From an uncultured Butyricicoccus sp. (GTDB taxonomy: Bacteria > Bacillota > Clostridia > Oscillospirales > Butyricicoccaceae): a DNA stretch of 15,545 bases. The DNA lies in assembly GCA_900544475.1 (NCBI GenBank), contig UQVU01000033.1, positions 1 to 15,545 on the forward strand. The letters run 5' to 3'. Below, one piece after another: positions 6,873 to 14,766 of this stretch. Below the pieces are notes generated by a model. The model was not told the DNA's origin and made no database searches. It saw only the letters and a program-made list of their open reading frames with translations. A program made the translations under genes and the position numbers. Numbering within the stretch: the stretch's first letter is position 1; every line of letters begins with the position of its first letter.

Positions 6873-8042
6873 TCAGCAGAGAATGCGGATGCTGTTCGTG
6901 CAGTCCGCCGGGATTTCGATATTTTCCACGCCGTCCGCAAGGACAGCACGGGGTTCGGTCACGTCCTTCGTGACCGTCAGCGCCAGCAGGCCGATGTCGC
7001 CCGCGAGCGATGGCAGACCGTGCGCCAGTTCGCCCGCGCCTATCGTTACCATGCGCGTGAAGCGTTTTTCGAGGTGCTCCATGGCGAAAAGGCGCGAAAA
7101 GCGGCCGCTCTTCTCGGGAATTTCGAACGCGAGCCACTGCGGAATGCTCTGTTCAAGCTCGCGCACGCCGGTAAAGCCGTAAAGGTCAAGGCCGCCTCCC
7201 GGGCCGGGCATCGCGATGCAGAACGGCACGCCCTGCCGCGCAAGGCGGCGGCACAGCTCGACCATAAGCGCGACACAGGTGGTAAGCTCCCTGCGCGTGA
7301 CGTCGCGGCTCCCGGTTTTCCGGCCGAAGTCCGGCAGCACGATGAGGTCGTAGTGCGTGCGGTCGCTTGCCTGACGCACGATAAGCTCGTCCGTCTTGCC
7401 CGACAGCTTCCAGTGGATGGAGCGGATGTCATCACCCGGGACATAGCTCCGAATATCGAACATTTCGCTCTGGTCCATGCCCTTGCGGTTGCGGGTCAGA
7501 CCGTTGTCGCCGGTCTCGCCTACCGCATCGCGCGACAGGGTGACGTCCAGCTCAAGCGGACGCGGATAGATGACCGTCCGTACCTCGCGGAACGGTCTCA
7601 GCTTCCGCCGGAACAGGTGCAGCAGGTCGCACAGACCGGCGTCCTCGCAGCTGATGACGACCTCGCCGCAGCAGGGCGGCTCCGCTGTGTAGGTATAGCG
7701 GTTTTCGCTGCACGCAAGCGACAGCACCATGTCCCGCTGCCTGGTCTCGCCGAGCAGGCGGTTGTGCATCGTGATGTCGAGATAGACGCTTCGCGCCGCG
7801 TGCAGGACGCGCGGGGAGCTGACCTTGAGGCAGATGGTGAGCGGCTCACCCTCCCTGCCGCCCGGCTGCACGCTGAGGCTCAGCCGGAGCGACGCGGCGT
7901 CCTTGCGCAGCAGCAGCCAGAGCGCGGGCGGCAGACCGGCGGCAAGCACGAAAACGCACAGCAGGAACGGCTTGCCGAACACCCAGACGAGCGAGGCGAG
8001 CGCCAGAAGCGCCAGAAGATAACATATGCGGTTTTTCCACAT
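6873..8042 (-). CDS. DUF58 domain protein
   Basis: This 389-residue protein starts with two closely spaced hydrophobic segments (about residues 6-22 and 25-45), then a beta-rich region, then the DUF58 signature FDIRSYVPGDDIRSIHWK (195-212) followed by LSGKTDELIVRQ. DUF58 proteins have a von Willebrand A-like fold in the C-terminal part and are commonly encoded with MoxR ATPases, which are thought to act on them as chaperones. The start is six bases after the moxR stop, with GAGG of the ribosome binding site overlapping that stop, and the transglutaminase gene follows after 27 bases. Length and arrangement are typical. Its precise biochemical role is not known for the family. Confidence 0.9.
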   Translation of the reverse strand: MWKNRICYLLALLALASLVWVFGKPFLLCVFVLAAGLPPALWLLLRKDAASLRLSLSVQPGGREGEPLTICLKVSSPRVLHAARSVYLDITMHNRLLGETRQRDMVLSLACSENRYTYTAEPPCCGEVVISCEDAGLCDLLHLFRRKLRPFREVRTVIYPRPLELDVTLSRDAVGETGDNGLTRNRKGMDQSEMFDIRSYVPGDDIRSIHWKLSGKTDELIVRQASDRTHYDLIVLPDFGRKTGSRDVTRRELTTCVALMVELCRRLARQGVPFCIAMPGPGGGLDLYGFTGVRELEQSIPQWLAFEIPEKSGRFSRLFAMEHLEKRFTRMVTIGAGELAHGLPSLAGDIGLLALTVTKDVTEPRAVLADGVENIEIPADCTNSIRILC

Positions 8043-8048
8043 GGCTGC

Positions 8049-8990
8049 TTACCTCTTCGCGAGGACGGGCGGACGGATCTCGCCCAGAATGCCTTCGAGA
8101 ACGTCCTTCGCGCCTACGCCGTCCACACGCGCCTGCGGACGCAGCACCAGACGGTGGGCGCAGACGTCGAGGAACACCGACTGGATGTCCTCGGGGATAA
8201 CGTAGTTACGCTCGTGCAGTACAGCCGACGCACGCGCCATGCGCACGAGGGCGGAAACGCCGCGCGGCGAAATGCCCAGCTCAACAAGCGGATGGTTGCG
8301 GGTCTTTTCGCACAGCTCGATCGCGTAGCGCAGCATCTCGTCGCGCGCCGTGACCGAGCTTAGGAAATTCTGCACCTCGATGACGTTTTTCGCGGTCGTG
8401 ACCGCGTGCAGCTCGTCGAGGGGGTTGATGTAGCGCTGAACGGAAATGATTTTCATCTGGTCCTCCAGCGAGGGATAGCCGATGGAGAGCGACACCATGA
8501 AGCGGTCGAGCTGGCTCTCCGGAAGCGCCTGCGTGCCGGCGGAACCGAGGGGGTTCTGGGTCGCGATGCAGATACAGGGCGCGGGAAGGGCGTGCGTTTC
8601 GCCGTCCACAGTGATGGTGTGCTCCTCCATGACCTCAAGCAGCGCGGACTGGGTTTTCGGGGAGGTTCGGTTGATTTCGTCCGCGAGAAGCAGCTGGCAG
8701 TTCGCCGTGCCGTCGCGGTACTCGAACTCGCCTGTCTTGCGGTTCCACATGGTGAAACCGGTGATGTCGGACGGGAGGGTGTCGGGGGTGAACTGGATGC
8801 GGCGCGTCGAAAGGCCGAGCACGCGCGAAAACGCGACCGCGAGGGTGGTCTTGCCGACGCCCGGGCAGTCCTCGAGCAGCACATGGCCGCCGGCGTAAAT
8901 CGTCATCAGAACCTTCTCAATGATGTCGTTTTTGCCGATAAAGGCGCGGTTTATCTCGGAAATGATTTGTTTTGACTGTTCGATAATCAT
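8049..8990 (-). CDS. MoxR-family AAA+ ATPase
   Basis: This 313-residue cytoplasmic ATPase has Walker A DCPGVGKTT (residues 41-49), Walker B LLLADE (100-105), sensor 1 around N146 (ATQNPLG), a likely arginine finger R163 (LDRF) and the sensor 2 motif SPRG (241-244), all intact. MoxR ATPases form rings and are believed to remodel or activate partners of the vWA/DUF58 type. An AGGGAG site precedes the ATG. The ATG overlaps, as ATGA, the TGA that would end the upstream LRR frame if its premature TAG were read through, which points to former or actual translational coupling with the LRR gene. The DUF58 and transglutaminase genes follow directly. Confidence 0.93.
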   Translation of the reverse strand: MIIEQSKQIISEINRAFIGKNDIIEKVLMTIYAGGHVLLEDCPGVGKTTLAVAFSRVLGLSTRRIQFTPDTLPSDITGFTMWNRKTGEFEYRDGTANCQLLLADEINRTSPKTQSALLEVMEEHTITVDGETHALPAPCICIATQNPLGSAGTQALPESQLDRFMVSLSIGYPSLEDQMKIISVQRYINPLDELHAVTTAKNVIEVQNFLSSVTARDEMLRYAIELCEKTRNHPLVELGISPRGVSALVRMARASAVLHERNYVIPEDIQSVFLDVCAHRLVLRPQARVDGVGAKDVLEGILGEIRPPVLAKR

Positions 8991-9103
8991 GTTGTTTCTC
9001 CCTCTCCCGCGGCGGAAGGATCGGCCGCAGGCTCGGTGTTTTCGGTGGTGGTGTCCGGCGCGGACGGCTGCTCGGAGGGAGCGGAAGGCTCAGCGGACGG
9101 CTA
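8987..9103 (-). other. Premature TAG and in-frame 37-codon extension of LRR gene
   Basis: The LRR protein frame stops at TAG (9103-9101), but the same frame stays open for 37 more codons to a TGA at 8989-8987 that overlaps the moxR ATG as ATGA. The extension is rich in Pro, Ser, Ala, Glu and Thr, exactly like the tail before the stop, and contains SEQPSAP, matching AEQPS upstream and GE-stop-PSAEPSAP at the break. On the plus strand, CGGCTGCTCGG occurs on both sides while the stop lies in CGGCTACTCG. A single CAG-to-TAG transition or a base-calling error explains this best. Full length would be 1380 residues. Confidence 0.8.
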
Positions 9104-12100
9104 CTCGCCCGGTGCATCAATGCTCGGCTGCTCGGCAGGAGCGTCGGGGGACAACTCGGAGATGGACGGAATTTCGTTCTCCGACGGGTCGGAAATCGTG
9201 ATGTCGAGCTTCGGAGGGTCGTCCGGGGCCGCGTCCGGGGTTTCGACGGGCGTTTCCGCGGTGTCCTGCGCAGACCACCAGATGAACGGGTCGCCGCCCG
9301 CGCTTGCGTTTCCGCCGTAATCTTCCTTGTGCTCCTGCGGATTTTCAAGCTCTTCGAGCTTCTCCATGCCAAGCATGCCGCGCAGCATGTTTTCCGCCTT
9401 GCGGATGGTATACTGCGTGTACGCCTCCACATAAGCGTTCCAGTTGTCCTCGTTGACTTTCCAGTTTTCATCCATGAAGTCCATTCTATCAGAGAAAAGC
9501 TGGTTCTCCATGATGGATTTGTAGCTCAGGTAGTCAAACGGGTCATTCACATCGCAGCCGAGGAAGCTCCGCTGCCATGCCTCGTAGTAAACGTCGGCTT
9601 TCCCCTCCGGAACGGTAATTTTAAGAGCCGCATCCGTGTAGGTATCGCGGAAAGTGAAGCCGTCATGCGGGCCATAGGTCGAAAGGCCGATCGGCGTGTC
9701 TGTCGCGAATACGATTTCTTCCAGATTATTACACCAAAAGAAGGTGTGCGACATAATGACCGAGTTCGGCTTGCCTTCGTTGCCGGTATCCGGTCCGGCG
9801 AGGGTAGATGCGCCGAAAGTGACTTTTTTCAACCGCTGGCAGTCGGCGAACATGCTGCTGCCGCCGCGGTAAATCGTAACCGCGCTGAAATCCGCTTCGG
9901 TCAGGTCGCTGCCCATGAACACATAGTCCTCAAGGAAAATATCGTTCTCCGCGCTTGCGAGCTTCATCGTGCCGGTAAGACCGGAGTCGGCAAAGGCCCG
10001 CTGGTCAAGCGACCAGAGATTTTCAAGGCTCTCCCAGTTGATGGTATACGGTACGGCAATCTCCTCGAAGCAACTGATATAAATCTCCTGCGTGTCTGCC
10101 GGAAGCTCGACTGCGTTCGGCTGTTCGGTCGAGGCGCTCGGCGTCGCCGCCGCACGGATGGCAAGCCAGCTGCCGCTTTCCCCATCGCCGCCATACAGCA
10201 CCTTCATGCCGTTCATTTCGTAAACCTGGTAGCCGGTAATGCCCGTTTTGTCGTCGAATCTCCGCCATGCGTCGTTATACCCCGCGTTTCCGGCCGGGCA
10301 CCAGAGTTCGCCGGAAATCTGACCGCTTCCCGAACCGGTCACAATATTGTAGTCGTTTTCGAGCGTCATATTCATGGCGTTCGAGCCGATAAAGCGCAGG
10401 CTCGTGCAGCCGTCGAAGGCGTGGTCCTTGATGGTGAAAGCGCCCGTGCCCTCTATCATGACGCCCGAGAGCGAGGTGCAGCCGTCGAACGCCGAGGTGC
10501 CGATTTCGGATACGCTCTCCGGCAGAGAAACGTATTCGAGCTTCTTGCAGCCGTCAAAAGCGTGAGCACCGATTACATTCACGGTCAGTTCGGTATCGCC
10601 GTCTGTAATCGTGCCCCTGAATTCCCTGACGTCCTTCGGCGCACCGAGCAGCATGGTCGTGCCGCCCACGGTCAGATAGGTGCAGCCGTCGGCGGTCTGC
10701 TTTGCTGTTCTTACCGGATTATCCAGCTGTTTTGTAAGTTCCTCGGCTTTTTTCGGATTTACGCAGACGATTTCTACGTTCGTGTTATCTCTCATGATAG
10801 CCGCATTCAGAGTAATATCGTTATCATACGGGATAAGAATGCTTTGCAGCTGAGGAGAACCGGCGAATGCGCCCGGTGCAATTCCCTGCACATTATCCGG
10901 GATAGTGTACGTCTGCGTACTCGTTATCACTCTGTCGAGCACGGTATTGCCGTCCTCATCCATGTGCGTCAGACAGTCGCTGTGAACTTCATAGCTCTGC
11001 TCACTGCCGTCTATACTGATAGCCGATTGGTTTCCGCTCAGCGCCTTGCCGTACTCCCGAACGACCTTGTCCATCATATCAACGTCTTTTACCCCGACCG
11101 AGCCGCCGAGCATATTCTCGAAGTTGATTTCCGGAAGCGTGCCGCCCTCGAGCACGACCTTGCCGTCGTAGCCGTCCGGCAGATTTACCTTTGTGATTTT
11201 TTCCGGGACGGTGATGCTTTCCTTCGCCAGCGGAATGGAAATGTACTCGGTTTCGTCCTTGTCGGTCAGAATACCGTCCACCGCCGCGTACTTTTCGTTG
11301 TCCGCGTCAACAATATAGCCGCTCATCACATTGCCGCTGCCGTCGTTCTTGATGTAATCGACCGTGGACGGGATAACGAAATAGTTTGCGACATTATCGC
11401 TGCATACCGTGCCGTGAAGCTCGTTTCCGGGCCGCGCACCGCGTGCAGCATATGTGGAAATGGCGGGTTCTGTCTCGCCCTCAAGCGCGACCGCCTGTAC
11501 ATATTCCGGTACGTTCAGCGTGGTTTCGCCGTTCTCGTCCGTGGTCAGCACGCTTTCATCGAAGTCTGTCAGCGTCTGCCACTCGTAGTAGCCGCCGTTT
11601 TCCTCGCCATAATTCTTGTTGGTGAGTCTAACCGTATAACCCTTCGGCACCTCGACGAACTCACCCGGCTGGAGGATATGACGGCCGCTGTCGGCGGTGT
11701 AAATCCACGGAGCCTGCTCGCCGTTTTCCGTCCAGCCGGTGTACAGCTCGCGAAGCGGCGGCAGAAGGTCTATGCGCAGCGCAGCGTCCCAGCCATAGCG
11801 CTTGTCATAAAGCGCCCGCTGAAAGCCATAGAGATTGATTCTCTCACTCGCGCTTCTGTCCGGCCTGATGATCCAGTCGTTCGGGATGGTCTGGCCGACC
11901 TCGGTCAGCTTGTCCGTCAGAACGAGCACGCGGTGCGACTTGAGCGGGTTGATGATGTCACGCTCAACATACGGTGTCCACTCGTCCGACTGTTTCAGGC
12001 GATACGACATCTTGATTTTGATCGTCTGCGAATTTTCCGGAACGGTAAACGGATATTCCTTGATTTCCGCACCGTCGATTGTTACGCTGTCAATCCGCAG

Positions 12101-13129
12101 ATATGTTCCGAGGTCATCCGATGTGAAATAATAGGCAACCGGCGTACCGGCAGAATTTTGCGTCGAAATAAATATCGTCAGGGAACGGATAATGTCCTCG
12201 GGGGTAACCTGCTGACCGCAGTACAGATAACCGCTCTCATTGTTTTCCCGGTTTCCGATATAAATTCCCGGATTCGAACCCATGTCGGCGCTCGATTCAT
12301 GGTAGCGGATTTCCTCAACATCTTTTCCGCCTGTGGACGGTGCTTCGGACGAACCGGAGGTGTCCTCCTTCGCGCTGTTCTCGATGTCGGAGGCAGTCGG
12401 AGGCGTCACCGGCGTCACCGGCGCGGAGGGTCCGCTGCTGCCGCCGGAGGAGGCGTCGCCCTTAGAGGGCTGGCTCGGCTTCGGGTTCGGAGAGGGCGCG
12501 GGGGGCGGCTCCGGGGTCGGGTCGGGGTTCGGCTCCGGATACGGCGCCGGGACGGGCGCGATTTCGGCGTTTCCGCCGCCGCCCTCCCCTGCTGAGGGTT
12601 CGGTTATGGTTCCCGCCGTGCCCGGCTTTATCACCATATCCGCCTTCGACGGGTCGGACACGATGTCGATGACCGTGCCGGGCGGAGTGCTCGCCGCGCC
12701 GTCGCTCACAGTCGTGCCCGCGATGGCCGCCGCCGTGCCGTTTCCGTCGAGACGCGTGTTGTTCGCGCTGGTTTCCGGCTGCTTTTCGCTGTCGAACAGG
12801 TAGGACGCGCTGTCGCCGGTCTGGGGCTTTGCCTGCTCCTCGGCGTTCGCGTCGCGCTCATACATCTCGCTCTCGCTTTTCTTATCCTGCTCGCTCTCGT
12901 CCTGCTTGCCGATGGTGCTCTCGTCGCCGTCAAAGTGCACCTGATTGGCGCGCATGGCGCGGCTCTCCCCGGACGGGGTAAAGTCCCGACCGTTCGTATA
13001 AGCATGGATGCCTGCCGCGCCGCCCGCGATCACCGCCGAGGCGACCGTCACCGTGCCGATGACCTTTGCGGTAGTCGATGCGCCGAGTATCTTTGCGCCC
13101 GCTGCGCTGTAAATCTCTTTCAGTCCCAT
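9101..13129 (-). CDS. Giant membrane-anchored BspA-like LRR protein, C-terminus truncated
   Basis: This 1342-residue protein begins with a short cytoplasmic stretch and one transmembrane segment (about residues 19-44) without a clear signal-peptidase site, so it is probably anchored N-terminus inside. A charged, disordered linker and a Pro/Gly/Ser-rich region (about 178-248) follow, then a beta-rich ectodomain and BspA-type leucine-rich repeats with the AFxGCxxL pattern, clearest at about 855-920, with degenerate copies near 745-770 and 1040-1140. The end is acidic and proline-rich. No LPXTG signal is seen. The start at 13129 has AAGGGGTG before it, overlapping the kinase stop; the longer frame to 13165 lacks such a site. 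BspA-like proteins often mediate adhesion or protein binding. The sequence around 10700-12200 is more AT-rich than the flanks. The TAG end looks premature. Function is unknown. Confidence 0.85.
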   Translation of the reverse strand: MGLKEIYSAAGAKILGASTTAKVIGTVTVASAVIAGGAAGIHAYTNGRDFTPSGESRAMRANQVHFDGDESTIGKQDESEQDKKSESEMYERDANAEEQAKPQTGDSASYLFDSEKQPETSANNTRLDGNGTAAAIAGTTVSDGAASTPPGTVIDIVSDPSKADMVIKPGTAGTITEPSAGEGGGGNAEIAPVPAPYPEPNPDPTPEPPPAPSPNPKPSQPSKGDASSGGSSGPSAPVTPVTPPTASDIENSAKEDTSGSSEAPSTGGKDVEEIRYHESSADMGSNPGIYIGNRENNESGYLYCGQQVTPEDIIRSLTIFISTQNSAGTPVAYYFTSDDLGTYLRIDSVTIDGAEIKEYPFTVPENSQTIKIKMSYRLKQSDEWTPYVERDIINPLKSHRVLVLTDKLTEVGQTIPNDWIIRPDRSASERINLYGFQRALYDKRYGWDAALRIDLLPPLRELYTGWTENGEQAPWIYTADSGRHILQPGEFVEVPKGYTVRLTNKNYGEENGGYYEWQTLTDFDESVLTTDENGETTLNVPEYVQAVALEGETEPAISTYAARGARPGNELHGTVCSDNVANYFVIPSTVDYIKNDGSGNVMSGYIVDADNEKYAAVDGILTDKDETEYISIPLAKESITVPEKITKVNLPDGYDGKVVLEGGTLPEINFENMLGGSVGVKDVDMMDKVVREYGKALSGNQSAISIDGSEQSYEVHSDCLTHMDEDGNTVLDRVITSTQTYTIPDNVQGIAPGAFAGSPQLQSILIPYDNDITLNAAIMRDNTNVEIVCVNPKKAEELTKQLDNPVRTAKQTADGCTYLTVGGTTMLLGAPKDVREFRGTITDGDTELTVNVIGAHAFDGCKKLEYVSLPESVSEIGTSAFDGCTSLSGVMIEGTGAFTIKDHAFDGCTSLRFIGSNAMNMTLENDYNIVTGSGSGQISGELWCPAGNAGYNDAWRRFDDKTGITGYQVYEMNGMKVLYGGDGESGSWLAIRAAATPSASTEQPNAVELPADTQEIYISCFEEIAVPYTINWESLENLWSLDQRAFADSGLTGTMKLASAENDIFLEDYVFMGSDLTEADFSAVTIYRGGSSMFADCQRLKKVTFGASTLAGPDTGNEGKPNSVIMSHTFFWCNNLEEIVFATDTPIGLSTYGPHDGFTFRDTYTDAALKITVPEGKADVYYEAWQRSFLGCDVNDPFDYLSYKSIMENQLFSDRMDFMDENWKVNEDNWNAYVEAYTQYTIRKAENMLRGMLGMEKLEELENPQEHKEDYGGNASAGGDPFIWWSAQDTAETPVETPDAAPDDPPKLDITISDPSENEIPSISELSPDAPAEQPSIDAPGE
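10404..10561 (-). repeat. Coding LRR repeats, 23-24 residue period
   Basis: Three near-identical stretches of about 17 bases begin at 10404, 10476 and 10545, reading GCAGCCGTCGAA or a close variant on the plus strand. They encode the AFDGC core of successive leucine-rich repeats. Their spacing of 72 and 69 bases corresponds to 24 and 23 residues, the usual BspA/LRR_5 period. Confidence 0.8.
12394..12568 (-). repeat. Low-complexity Pro/Ser/Gly-rich coding segment
   Basis: This part of the LRR gene encodes runs such as PEPNPDPTPEPPPAPSPNPK, a flexible extended linker typical of proteins that carry a domain away from the membrane through the cell wall. The DNA has short direct repeats of the type GGSTCGGG that follow from codon use. 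Confidence 0.75.
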
Positions 13130-13134
13130 GCTTT

Positions 13135-14457
13135 TCACCCCTTTTCTTCCTGCTGCGCAAGGCATTCGCCGATCGACTGCTGGAGCGCCGCGAAGTCAAC
13201 CGGCTTTGCGAAATGTCCGTTCATACCGCTCTGGATGGACAGCCGTTCGTCCTCGACAAAGGCGTCCGCCGAAAGCGCGAATATCGGTATGGCTGCCGCG
13301 TCCGGGCGGCCCAGTGCGCGTATCGTCCGGGCGGCGGTGCGGCCGTCCATCTCGGGCATCTGTACGTCCATGAGGATGAAGTCGTACCAGCCCGCCGGAT
13401 GGCTCTCGAAGGCTTCGACCGCCTTGCGGCCGTTTTCCACAGACTCGACCTCTGCTCCCATTTCTCCGAGGATTTCCACCGCTATCATTGCGTTTATCTC
13501 GTTGTCCTCCGCCATCAGGATGCGGCAGCCCCGGAAAGCGCTGTCGTAGCACTGCTGCGGCTCCTTCGCCGGGACGGCGGCGCTCGATGCGGCGGCCTTT
13601 TCCGCCACCGGCAGGTGCAGGAACACGGTGAAGTCCGAGCCTTTGCCGCGTGCGCTGTCCACGACGATTTCGCCGCCCATCAGGCGCACGAGCTGGTCGG
13701 TGATGGCCATGCCGAGACCGGTACCGCCGAACTTTTTGCCGGTTTCGATGCTCTCCTGCTCGAACGGACGGAAAATACGGTTTAAGAACTCATGCTCCAT
13801 GCCGATACCGGTATCGTGCACACGAAACATCAGGTCTGCGCCATTATCCTGAAGCATCATCTGGCGGATGGTGACGATGATTTCGCCGCGGCTTGTGAAC
13901 TTTACGGCGTTCGACAGGAAGTTGATGATGACCTGGCTGATGCGCAGCTCGTCGCCCTCTACGCTGTCGATGGTCATGTCCTCAAGGTTGACCTCGTAGT
14001 GGATGCCGCGCTCCTGAAGCTGCTTTGCGAACATATCGTACAGGCGGTTGCCCAGCTCGCGCAGGCTGAACGTTTTTTTCTCAAGCTCGACCTTGCCGGC
14101 CTCGATGCGCGACATGTCCAGAATGTCGTTGATGAGCGCAAGCAGGTGGTCGGAAAGCTCGTCCGCCTTGTCGAGGTACTGGAGCGCCTCGCTGTTCCGG
14201 TCGAGGCGGCTCTTCGCGAGCGGCATCATGTCCTCCCGGCGCAGAACAATGGACACCTCGCCGTTTTCGAGCATCATGGCGCGCTGGATGTCGCGGTCCT
14301 GCACGGACGAGACCAGTCCTGTGCCGGGTCTGCTGCGTCCGCGCAGCATCAGTGCCTTTCCGGCGAGCGCCGCCGCCGCGAGCGCCTCCGCGCAGCCGAC
14401 CGCCACCAGCGGCAGGTTCGCGCCGAGCGTCGTCAGCGCATCGGTCATGATACTCAT
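13135..14457 (-). CDS. Hybrid histidine kinase-like protein lacking the H box
   Basis: This 440-residue protein has an N-terminal hydrophobic segment (about residues 11-34), no sensor domain, a partial dimerisation region whose second helix is clear (DHLLALINDILDMSRIEAG, 103-121), an ATPase domain with N box (NFLSNAVKFT, around N183), DTGIGM (D215), the F box and GGTGLGMAI (244-252), and a C-terminal receiver domain with E317/D318, phospho-acceptor D364 (LMDVQMPEMDG) and K418. The first dimerisation helix with the usual SHE-type histidine is missing: the residues before DRNSEALQYLDK read REDMMPLAKSRL. Neither of the other frames encodes it nearby. The start at 14457 has GAGGGAGAGGA just before it; an ATG at 14448 is also possible, and 14484 lacks a ribosome binding site. 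The gene heads the five-gene unit and its stop overlaps the next ribosome binding site. Confidence 0.85.
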   Translation of the reverse strand: MSIMTDALTTLGANLPLVAVGCAEALAAAALAGKALMLRGRSRPGTGLVSSVQDRDIQRAMMLENGEVSIVLRREDMMPLAKSRLDRNSEALQYLDKADELSDHLLALINDILDMSRIEAGKVELEKKTFSLRELGNRLYDMFAKQLQERGIHYEVNLEDMTIDSVEGDELRISQVIINFLSNAVKFTSRGEIIVTIRQMMLQDNGADLMFRVHDTGIGMEHEFLNRIFRPFEQESIETGKKFGGTGLGMAITDQLVRLMGGEIVVDSARGKGSDFTVFLHLPVAEKAAASSAAVPAKEPQQCYDSAFRGCRILMAEDNEINAMIAVEILGEMGAEVESVENGRKAVEAFESHPAGWYDFILMDVQMPEMDGRTAARTIRALGRPDAAAIPIFALSADAFVEDERLSIQSGMNGHFAKPVDFAALQQSIGECLAQQEEKG

Positions 14458-14544
14458 TCCTCTCCCTCTCTTTCCTCGCTCCATTTCTGCACAGGGCCGC
14501 GCAGATTTTGCGTCAAATCATATATTTCTGTCAAAAAATAGTTT

Positions 14545-14625
14545 TTCGACACTTTACCCATTTTATCAATTTATTATAGCATCTTTGTGTCGAATATGCA
14601 ACGAGAATACACGAAGGCTGTCGAA
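14545..14625. promoter_or_regulatory. Cluster of three Spo0A-like boxes (TGTCGAA)
   Basis: Three perfect copies of TGTCGAA, the established Spo0A recognition heptamer, occur at 14588-14594 and 14619-14625 on the plus strand and at 14551-14545 on the minus strand. The outer two belong to a perfect 12-base inverted repeat, AGTTTTTCGACA (14540-14551) and TGTCGAAAAACT (14619-14630). The middle box lies one base downstream of the -35 element of the kinase promoter, the position from which Spo0A can act on sigma-A promoters. A fourth, degenerate copy (TGTCAAAAAA) begins at 14529. Binding by another regulator with a similar site remains possible. Confidence 0.6.
14573..14601 (-). promoter_or_regulatory. 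Promoter of the kinase-LRR-MoxR-DUF58-TG unit
   Basis: On the minus strand, TTGCAT (14601-14596) and a perfect TATAAT (14578-14573) are 17 bases apart. Transcription would start near 14566, giving a leader of about 110 bases. No internal promoter or terminator was noticed between 13135 and 4959, so all five genes may depend on it. Confidence 0.7.
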
Positions 14626-14650
14626 AAACTGACGTTTTTCCGACCGGCTC

Positions 14651-14671
14651 GGATTTTGCGTTGCAAAATCC
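14651..14671. repeat. 9-bp perfect inverted repeat in the divergent intergenic region
   Basis: GGATTTTGC (14651-14659) and GCAAAATCC (14663-14671) are perfect inverted copies around GTT. GATTTTGCGT recurs at 14504-14513. It has no T-run, so it is more likely a protein-binding site than a terminator; no known regulator is recognised. Positions 14672-14734 show nothing else clear. Confidence 0.4.
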
Positions 14672-14734
14672 ATTTCATGCGCTCCGCGCGATGACTTCAT
14701 CGACAAGCTGATTGTTTTCTATCCGTGCGGCGCA

Positions 14735-14766
14735 TTGTAAACCAATTCTAAATTACAGGTTGACAA
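14735..14766. promoter_or_regulatory. BirA biotin-repressor operator
   Basis: TTGTAAACC (14735-14743) and GGTTGACAA (14758-14766) form inverted half-sites (8 of 9 matching) separated by 14 bases, which fits the known BirA operator of Gram-positive biotin genes. The right half contains the -35 element of the bioY promoter, so biotin-loaded BirA would block transcription. Confidence 0.88.

Noticed and set aside
9101-9103. TAG read as glutamine through a changed genetic code
   Set aside because: Recoded TAG is known in some phages, but nothing here is phage-like, no suppressor tRNA is seen, and the esterase gene also ends in TAG in a normal position. A single mutation or base error is simpler.
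9329-12595. A 1088-codon open frame on the plus strand opposite the LRR gene
   Set aside because: It is antisense to a gene with clear LRR motifs, has no recognisable domain and its composition fits the complement of GC-rich codons.
9101-13129. RsgI-type anti-sigma factor suggested by the short cytoplasmic N-terminus and single membrane helix
   Set aside because: The cytoplasmic part is only about 20 residues and has no anti-sigma motif, and no sigma factor gene is next to it.
14619-14644. Hairpin of GTCGAAAAAC with GTTTTTCCGAC as a terminator
   Set aside because: It has a bulge, an AT-rich stem and no T-run in a useful place, and it lies upstream of both divergent promoters; the Spo0A-like box explains it better.
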